Positions 22,060-27,495 of a stretch of 27,495 bases of DNA are shown piece after piece. The notes under the pieces are model-generated. The model worked only from the letters and a program-made list of their open reading frames with translations. It was not told where the DNA came from and did no database searches. The translations under genes and the position numbers were made by a program. Positions within the stretch are counted from its first letter, which is position 1, and the number at the start of each line of letters is the position of its first letter. The DNA is from an uncultured Hungatella sp. GTDB lineage: Bacteria > Bacillota > Clostridia > Lachnospirales > Lachnospiraceae. Location: assembly GCA_910586845.1 (NCBI GenBank), contig CAJUJV010000008.1:1-27495 (forward strand), in the 5' to 3' direction.

Positions 22060-22881
22060 CTATTTTACCGCGCTGTCCATAGCTCCCTGAACAAAGTATT
22101 TCTGAAGAGCGATGTACATGATTACAGGAGGAAGCACCACGATAAATGCCGCCGCTGCCGCCGCTCCCATATCGGTCCTGGAATCCGTGAAGAAGGTGGT
22201 GATGGCCAGCGTGATGGTCTTTAAAGCCGGCTTCTGCAGGAAATACAGCTGGAACTGATAGTCGTTCCAGATTCCCACGGAAGTCCATATGATGACGCTG
22301 GCCGTGACCGCTTTGAGGGACGGCAGGATGATCCGGAAAAACACCTGCAGACGGCTGCATCCGTCGATCATGGCCGCTTCGTCAAGCTCCCTGGGGATGG
22401 TGCCGATAAAGTTGCTGTACATGTAGATGGCCCGGGGAAGGTTGAAAGTACTTGACACGATGACTACTCCCCAGTAGTGATTGATCCCGCCCATGGCCAC
22501 CAGTTCCTTATAGAGAGGAACCAGGACGCTGAGCTGAGGCACCATCATGACTCCCACGATAAACGCCAGGATGATCTTGTTCTTCTTTGTGCCTTTCCGC
22601 GCCAGGGGATAGGCGGCCATGGCTCCCGTCACCACGATGATCACCACGGAACAGACTACGATAAACAGTGTGTTCCCTATGGCCTTAAACAGATTCCCCA
22701 CGGTTACTGCATTGACATAATTGTCAAAGAAAGGTTCCATGGGCGGAAGCCATCTGGAAGTCCTCTCCTGAGGAGACTTTAAGGACATGTTGATCAGGAT
22801 ATAGAAAGGGGCAATGTGGAGCGCCATGATCAGAAACGCCGCCGCCGTTTTTATCCAGGGGATCCATTTCCTTCTGTTCAT
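22060..22881 (-). CDS. Carbohydrate ABC permease, MalG/UgpE type
   Basis: The 273-aa inner-membrane protein has six likely membrane spans and the EAA loop ELDEAAMIDGCSRLQVFF...LP near residue 190, which docks the ATPase. It is the second permease of a CUT1 importer. It overlaps the first permease gene by 4 nt. The C-terminal QKYFVQGAMDSAVK is typical of the family. The ligand cannot be read from the sequence. In Firmicutes such importers often share a distant MsmK-type ATPase, and no ATPase gene is present here. Confidence 0.92.
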   Translation of the reverse strand: MNRRKWIPWIKTAAAFLIMALHIAPFYILINMSLKSPQERTSRWLPPMEPFFDNYVNAVTVGNLFKAIGNTLFIVVCSVVIIVVTGAMAAYPLARKGTKKNKIILAFIVGVMMVPQLSVLVPLYKELVAMGGINHYWGVVIVSSTFNLPRAIYMYSNFIGTIPRELDEAAMIDGCSRLQVFFRIILPSLKAVTASVIIWTSVGIWNDYQFQLYFLQKPALKTITLAITTFFTDSRTDMGAAAAAAFIVVLPPVIMYIALQKYFVQGAMDSAVK

Positions 22882-23765
22882 TCCAGACTCGCCGCCTTTC
22901 TCTCAAGATATCCCCGCACAAAAGTGCTGATAAACATGATAAACAGGAACATGAAGATCCCCACCGCCGCCGAGTAACCTGCGTTCTGATTCTGGAAATA
23001 CAGGTAATTGATCAGTGTGGACAGGGAGTGGGAGGAATATCCGGGGCCGCCGGAGGTGGTGGCCAGGATGATCCCGAACAGCTTCAGTCCGCCGATCAGA
23101 TTCAGTACCACGCTGGTGGTAATGGCGGGGAGAAGGAGGGGCAGCGTAATATACCACAGTCTCTGGACATAACTGGCTCCGTCGATCTCTGCCGCCTCAT
23201 GGTACAGTTCCGGAATCCCCTGGAGTCCTGCGATCATGACGATCATGGTCTTTCCCACAAACTGCAGGGCATTGATAACCACGATGATCCATACCGCCCG
23301 GCTTCCGTCCGCCATCCAGTCAACGGGTTCGGCTCCAAACAGTTTCATGACATCGTTGAGAGCGCCGTTGTTGTACTGTACCAGAAAGTAGCAGATGTAT
23401 CCCATGATCAGTGACGCGATCATGGCCGGCAGATAGATGATCACCCTGGCCAGGGTCTGCCCGTGAAACTTTTTCTGCAGCAGCAGGGCGTATAAAACTC
23501 CTATGACAGTCTGGAGAGTCGTGCTCCCCACGCCGTAGATGACGGTGTTCTTCAGGGCAGTGTAAAACATCTTGTCCTGAAACATCCGGACATAATTGGC
23601 CAGTCCCACATATTTGTATTTTGCAGAATATCCGTTCCAGTTGGTAAAGGAGATCTGAACTCCGGAGAGCATGGGGTATACCACGAACATGGCCAGCAGA
23701 ATCAGCGCCGGCAGGTAGAGCAGGTCAATGGAAAAGCCCTTAGTTCTGCGCCCGAAGTGTCTCAT
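22878..23765 (-). CDS. Carbohydrate ABC permease, MalF/UgpA type
   Basis: The 295-aa membrane protein is the first permease of the CUT1 importer. It has six likely spans beginning at about residue 12 (DLLYLPALILLAMFVVYP) and the EAA loop ELYHEAAEIDGASYVQRLW near residue 190. The start lies 26 nt inside the end of the binding-protein gene, so the two are translationally coupled. It pairs with the downstream MalG-type permease. Confidence 0.92.
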   Translation of the reverse strand: MRHFGRRTKGFSIDLLYLPALILLAMFVVYPMLSGVQISFTNWNGYSAKYKYVGLANYVRMFQDKMFYTALKNTVIYGVGSTTLQTVIGVLYALLLQKKFHGQTLARVIIYLPAMIASLIMGYICYFLVQYNNGALNDVMKLFGAEPVDWMADGSRAVWIIVVINALQFVGKTMIVMIAGLQGIPELYHEAAEIDGASYVQRLWYITLPLLLPAITTSVVLNLIGGLKLFGIILATTSGGPGYSSHSLSTLINYLYFQNQNAGYSAAVGIFMFLFIMFISTFVRGYLERKAASLE

Positions 23766-25086
23766 AGTCCGCCTCCATGACCTTGATGCTCTCTTCCACG
23801 GTCATCTCGCCTCCGATGATGGCGGAGCCCACGGTCTTTAAGGTGCTCCACATACCGTTGGGCAGATAGACCCGGTCAAAGATGGGATAGATCGCCACAT
23901 CCGCATACTCTTTAAAAGCTTCGCCCACGGCGCCCAGATCCGGATTTACATCCTTGATGGCCGATCTCTTTCCGCTGGCCTCACACACGATCCTTACATT
24001 TTCCGGTCTCGCCATGTACTCCAGAAGGGCCAGGCACAGTTCTTCATTTTTCGTGTCTTTCCAGATTCCGTAAGCCTCTCTCTCGCCTCCGCAGAAGGCA
24101 GACTCATAATTCTCGTTTAACGCGGGGATGGGTCCAAGGCTGTAGCGGATGTCCCCGTTCAGTTCTTCTGCCTGGGAGATCAGGTAAGCGCTGGAGGTGA
24201 TCAGAAACAGCACATTGTCCTCTGCCATCCGGGAAGGGATATCGATGGGATCGCAGGTGACGGCATCCACATTCAGATATCCGTTTTCTTTCAGAGTCAT
24301 CAGAAGTCCCGATACGGGCTCCCAGTTGTTCCAGTCGAAGGTTCCGTCCTTTAGCTGCTGTCCGTAACCCTTGTCCTCACAGTTGATCAGATAGGTTACG
24401 GCGGAGATATTCATGACGCTGGCCAGCTGTCTGCTGTCCTTGCCTGCCACGAAAACTCCTGTATACCCTTTCTCCTTGGCCCTGCCGCAGAGGCTTAAAA
24501 ACTCATCCCATGTCCTGGGATATTCTGCATCCAGCTCTTCCAGGATCCTCTTGTTATAGATCACGCCGCTCTGGTCCATATCCAGGGGGAGGACGAAAAT
24601 GTCTCCGTTGTCATCCTGGATATTACTGAGGAAGGATTCTTCTATCGTACCATACCAGGGCTGGTCTGTCAAAGGTCTCAGATATTCGCTGTACCTGGCC
24701 ACGGACCATCCGTGGGTCACGAACATATCCGGCAGATCATTGGAAGCCATCCTGGCCTTCATCAGCTGCTCATAATCAGAGCCCTGGGTGGTAAAGTCGA
24801 TGGTCACTCCCGGATTCTCTTCCATAAATTTCTGGAAAATGGCGGTGACTGCGTTAAAGGTGGCCTCGTTGCCGTTGGTGACGATCTCCAGGCTTCCCGA
24901 TAGAGGAGCCGCTTCGGTCTCACCTGACCCCTGGCTCTCCTGCTGTTTCCCCGCCTCTGCTGCCGCCTGAGTTGTGGGGGCCTCCGTCCGGGCAGGCTGC
25001 TGCTCTTTCTGACAGCCCGTAAGGCTTCCTGCCGCCATAACTGCCGCCAACCCCAGTGCCGCCAAATCTCTGAACCGTTTCTTCAT
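23740..25086 (-). CDS. Extracellular solute-binding lipoprotein, family 1
   Basis: The 448-aa protein has a signal peptide with lipobox SLTGC (C25), then a long Ala/Glu/Gln-rich linker and a maltose-binding-type fold: LEIVTNGNEATFNAV, MKARMASNDLPDMFVTHG, LPLDMDQSGVIYNKRIL, PRTWDEFLSLCGRAKEKG and FCGGEREAYGIWK. It captures a carbohydrate-like ligand for the two permeases that follow. GGAGG precedes the start. It is the first gene of the operon with the phosphodiesterase and sulfatase, and it diverges from a kinase gene that probably controls it. The ligand is unknown; the two enzymes suggest a glycerophosphodiester or a sulfated glycoside. Confidence 0.92.
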   Translation of the reverse strand: MKKRFRDLAALGLAAVMAAGSLTGCQKEQQPARTEAPTTQAAAEAGKQQESQGSGETEAAPLSGSLEIVTNGNEATFNAVTAIFQKFMEENPGVTIDFTTQGSDYEQLMKARMASNDLPDMFVTHGWSVARYSEYLRPLTDQPWYGTIEESFLSNIQDDNGDIFVLPLDMDQSGVIYNKRILEELDAEYPRTWDEFLSLCGRAKEKGYTGVFVAGKDSRQLASVMNISAVTYLINCEDKGYGQQLKDGTFDWNNWEPVSGLLMTLKENGYLNVDAVTCDPIDIPSRMAEDNVLFLITSSAYLISQAEELNGDIRYSLGPIPALNENYESAFCGGEREAYGIWKDTKNEELCLALLEYMARPENVRIVCEASGKRSAIKDVNPDLGAVGEAFKEYADVAIYPIFDRVYLPNGMWSTLKTVGSAIIGGEMTVEESIKVMEADYETLRAQN

Positions 25087-25133
25087 AATTTACCTCCTGA
25101 CAAATAATAGATTCCTGTTGCGTTGCTGATCTT

Positions 25134-25139
25134 ATTATA
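25134..25139 (-). promoter_or_regulatory. Putative -10 box of the binding-protein operon
   Basis: TATAAT lies about 48 nt before the start of the binding-protein gene, with poor -35 sequence at 17 bp. That fits activation by the divergent response regulator. The site is tentative. Confidence 0.45.
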
Positions 25140-25213
25140 ATATAGCCAGCCTTCCAAAAGATGTCCCATTTTTACGATTTTATTGTATATTTTTCCGAAT
25201 TTCATCCGTTTCA

Positions 25214-25242
25214 TTGAAGTAAAACAGGAAAAAGTATATAAT
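25214..25242 (+). promoter_or_regulatory. Promoter of the divergent kinase/regulator operon
   Basis: TTGAAG (25214-25219) and TATAAT (25237-25242) are separated by 17 bp, and the kinase start follows 38 nt downstream. Confidence 0.75.
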
Positions 25243-25280
25243 GATCATATGTTTTTGCCAATCGCCTGTGGAGGATTATC

Positions 25281-27002
25281 ATGATTACCAGAAAGTCGTT
25301 CTCTTTTCAGCTTATGAAGAACTTCCTCATCAGTACTCTGGGGCCCTTTCTTCTCATAACAACCGTTATCGCCCGCATATTCACTGCCGAGTACAGCCGG
25401 GACATCAGACTTTTGCTGAATTCTACCATCAGCTCCATGACCAGCAATATCACCACCTATCTGAATGAAGCCCAGCAGGTTACCATGCAGCCCTACTACA
25501 ACGACACTCTCTACGATTACCTCATGGGACTTTCCAAAGGATCCTCCTATGATATCTTCAACAAGATCCAGCTGGACAACAGTCTGAATTCCAACATGAG
25601 CTTTGTACGTTACACCAGAGAAGACGTAAACGGAATCTTTATCTGCAACGATCACCAATGCCTGTACTACACGGTCATGGGCACGGACCGGAAAACTCTG
25701 GACAGTTCCTATGATTATTCGGCTCAGAGCTGGTATCAGGAGGCCCTTCGGGCCGACGGCCGGTGTATCCTCATCGGTCCCCATACTCCCGACTATATCA
25801 GCCCCTATAATCAGGTCATCTCTCTGGTCCGCATGATCGTGGATATTCCCACCAGGGAACCTCTGTATGTGATCAAGATCGACATCAACACCTCTATCTT
25901 CAACAGGATCTTCAAGGATTTCGCTTTTCATGTGGATTCCAAAATTATCCTGAGAGACGAGAACCGTCAGATCATCTACAGCAACTGTCCCCTGGAAGCC
26001 TCCGACACACAAAAACTGAGCGGAGATCTGAAAGACAAAGGCAGGATCTCTCTGGAAGACGGAATATTTCAGACCTACACCTACCCTGTCGACGGCTATC
26101 CGTGGACCATCTCTATCCTTCTCTCCGACACACAGCTGAAACGGAAAACCAGTCTTATCTATGTCACTGCCGTCCTTCTCTATATCCTCGGCGCGGTCAT
26201 GGCGGCAGTTTCCTACATGATGTGTTCCAAGAAGATGGTCACCGCTATCAGTCATATGAAACGGATCCTTTCTTCTATCGAAAATGAAGATTTCAGCCAG
26301 AACTACGAATATAGATCCGACACGGAGCTGGATGATCTGGGTGACTCTTTAAATCATATGGCAGCCCAGCTGGAAAAGCGGATCCAGACCGAATATGTCA
26401 TGGCTATCCGGCAGAAGGACATTGAATTCCGTGCGCTGCAGTCCCAGATCCATCCCCATTTTCTGTTCAATACCCTGAACAATTTTATCGCTCTGAACCA
26501 GATCGGAGACAGGGACACCCTGGAAAACGCCCTCTATGAGCTGTCGGGGATGCTCCGCTATGTCCTGAAGGCGCCGGCCCTGATTCCTCTCAGCCAGGAG
26601 CTTTCCTTCATTGAAAATTACTGTGCACTGCAGAAACTGCGTTTCAGTGAACGGCTTACTTATGAAGTCATCACCGATGCCGGCCTGGGAGACGTCATGA
26701 TCCCCAAACTGCTGATCCAGCCCGTGGTGGAAAATTCCATCCTCCACGGCATAGAACCCTGCAGCAGAGAATGTTTTATCCGGATCTCTGTAAACCAGGC
26801 AGAGGAAGGCATCCGGATTCTTGTGGAAGACAATGGCTGCGGCTGTGAAACAGACAGGATCCCGGAAACCGGCATCGGCCTGGCCAATGTCCGGGCACGG
26901 CTCATGACCTGCCGGCCCAAAAGCAGGTTCCACATGGAAAGCGAGCCGGGCAGGGGAACACGAACAGAAATTTACCTGTATCTGGAGGAGGAAGAACGAT
27001 GA
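25281..27002 (+). CDS. Sensor histidine kinase, YesM type
   Basis: The 573-aa kinase starts with ATG after GGAGG. It has a membrane span at about residues 15-32, a large extracellular Cache-like domain (40-285), a second span (about 291-313), a HAMP linker and the His_kinase domain SQIHPHFLFNTL, where H393 is the likely phosphoacceptor. The ATPase domain is shown by VVENSILHG, DNGCG and GIGLANVRARL. Its stop overlaps the response-regulator start by 4 nt (ATGA). It diverges from the binding-protein/permease operon, so it most likely controls uptake of that substrate. Unlike the kinase of the mgl locus, it has no adjacent binding-protein sensor apart from the importer's own one. Confidence 0.92.
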   Translation: MITRKSFSFQLMKNFLISTLGPFLLITTVIARIFTAEYSRDIRLLLNSTISSMTSNITTYLNEAQQVTMQPYYNDTLYDYLMGLSKGSSYDIFNKIQLDNSLNSNMSFVRYTREDVNGIFICNDHQCLYYTVMGTDRKTLDSSYDYSAQSWYQEALRADGRCILIGPHTPDYISPYNQVISLVRMIVDIPTREPLYVIKIDINTSIFNRIFKDFAFHVDSKIILRDENRQIIYSNCPLEASDTQKLSGDLKDKGRISLEDGIFQTYTYPVDGYPWTISILLSDTQLKRKTSLIYVTAVLLYILGAVMAAVSYMMCSKKMVTAISHMKRILSSIENEDFSQNYEYRSDTELDDLGDSLNHMAAQLEKRIQTEYVMAIRQKDIEFRALQSQIHPHFLFNTLNNFIALNQIGDRDTLENALYELSGMLRYVLKAPALIPLSQELSFIENYCALQKLRFSERLTYEVITDAGLGDVMIPKLLIQPVVENSILHGIEPCSRECFIRISVNQAEEGIRILVEDNGCGCETDRIPETGIGLANVRARLMTCRPKSRFHMESEPGRGTRTEIYLYLEEEER

Positions 27003-27495
27003 AAATTCTCATTGCAGATGATGAAGCTCTGGTACGCCAGTCCATTGTGCTGTTTTTAAAAGATCTGGGAGTCGACCAGGAAGATATCCTGGAGGCAGAC
27101 AACGGACTTTCCATGGTGGAAAAGCTGGATCAGCGTCATTTTGACCTGGCCATCGTGGACATCCGCATGCCATCCATGAACGGGCTGGAAGCCATCCGGT
27201 CCGCCAGGAAGACAAGTCCTGACACGGATTTCTATGTGCTGTCCGGATTTGACGATTTTAAGTACGCCCAGGAGGCTATCCGGCTGGGGGTAAAAGACTA
27301 TCTGTTAAAGCCTCTGACCCGCAGAGCCATGGAGCTGATCCTTGACAGTACCATCTCATCCCTGGAGCGGAAGCGGACTCAGCTGATCGAGACCCTGAGA
27401 CTGAATATCGTGTCTCTGTTAAACCAGCCCGACCATCCCATGGTCCTGCCTCACCTGTGCCATCCCCTGCTCCTGGTCAACGATATTGCAGGCCG
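26999..27495 (+). CDS. Response regulator, YesN type, cut by the window end
   Basis: The visible 165 residues form a receiver domain: D7-D8 (ILIADDEALV), D54 as phospho-Asp (IVDIRMPSMNG), the SGFDDFKYAQEAI stretch of YesN-type regulators and K104 (YLLKPL). The AraC-type output domain would follow beyond the window. The start overlaps the kinase gene by 4 nt. Together they form the usual two-component pair for a CUT1 sugar operon. Confidence 0.9.
   Translation, partial: MKILIADDEALVRQSIVLFLKDLGVDQEDILEADNGLSMVEKLDQRHFDLAIVDIRMPSMNGLEAIRSARKTSPDTDFYVLSGFDDFKYAQEAIRLGVKDYLLKPLTRRAMELILDSTISSLERKRTQLIETLRLNIVSLLNQPDHPMVLPHLCHPLLLVNDIAG

Noticed and set aside
22028..22360. Upstream extension of the phosphodiesterase frame
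   Set aside because: It lies within the permease gene in another frame, while ATG at 22027 has a ribosome binding site and gives the usual GDPD length.
25245..26255. 336-codon minus strand frame opposite the YesM-type kinase
   Set aside because: The + strand kinase has clear kinase motifs, promoter and ribosome binding site; the antisense frame has none.
1..27495. CRISPR array, tRNA or rRNA genes, transposase
   Set aside because: No regular spaced repeats, no cloverleaf-like tRNA genes, no rRNA sequence and no transposase-like protein were seen.

Overview
The window looks like chromosomal DNA of a Clostridia gut bacterium, most likely Lachnospiraceae. The grounds are Gram-positive features throughout: lipoprotein-type binding proteins, YesM/YesN (LytS-like) two-component systems beside sugar ABC transporters, a T-box leader on tyrS, strong AGGAGG ribosome binding sites and consensus TTGACA/TATAAT promoters. 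No species can be fixed from this sequence. The left end (about 1-1880) is clearly AT-richer than the rest, and everything up to about 6600 reads as accessory DNA. From tyrS onward the content is metabolic and core-like.

Region A (1-1500) is a small regulated cassette. An XRE/Cro-type repressor on the + strand faces a four-gene leftward operon: a 55-aa protein, a JAB/MPN (JAMM) metallopeptidase, a 61-aa Cys-rich protein and a 50-aa membrane protein. Two good divergent promoters share a 120-bp control region holding two repeats of a 15-bp palindromic operator, 20 bp apart, plus a half-site over the repressor's own promoter. The repressor's C-terminal tail resembles the 55-aa protein.

Region B (1776-6603) is a leftward group of likely defence genes. 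A 602-aa TIR protein with a proline/glycine-rich linker and a C-terminal DUF4357-like domain overlaps by 4 nt a 401-aa PD-(D/E)XK nuclease with a C-terminal RAMA-like domain. Upstream is a 493-aa DUF2779-type protein that joins a Cas4-like Fe-S PD-(D/E)XK nuclease to a DEDDy exonuclease. A rho-independent terminator closes the group. The TIR plus nuclease pair is the best candidate here for an undescribed system.

Region C (6736-10153) holds tyrS with a complete T-box leader and an 86-bp GC-rich tandem repeat between leader and gene. It also holds a metallo-beta-lactamase-fold hydrolase, a membrane zinc-ribbon protein and two tiny coupled genes.

Region D (10246-19510) is a galactose-type (mglBAC) ABC import locus. 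Its sensing module lies upstream in the same direction: a YesN-type response regulator, a YesM-type kinase, a membrane-anchored binding protein and a second galactose-binding-like lipoprotein. The response regulator is read in three pieces because of two compensating single-base shifts, so it is either broken or mis-sequenced.

Region E (19628-27495) is a second import and catabolic locus: a binding lipoprotein, two permeases, a glycerophosphodiesterase-family enzyme and a Cys-type sulfatase, all leftward and closed by a terminator. Divergent from it on the + strand is a YesM-type kinase followed by a response regulator cut off by the window end. No ATPase gene is present for this transporter.
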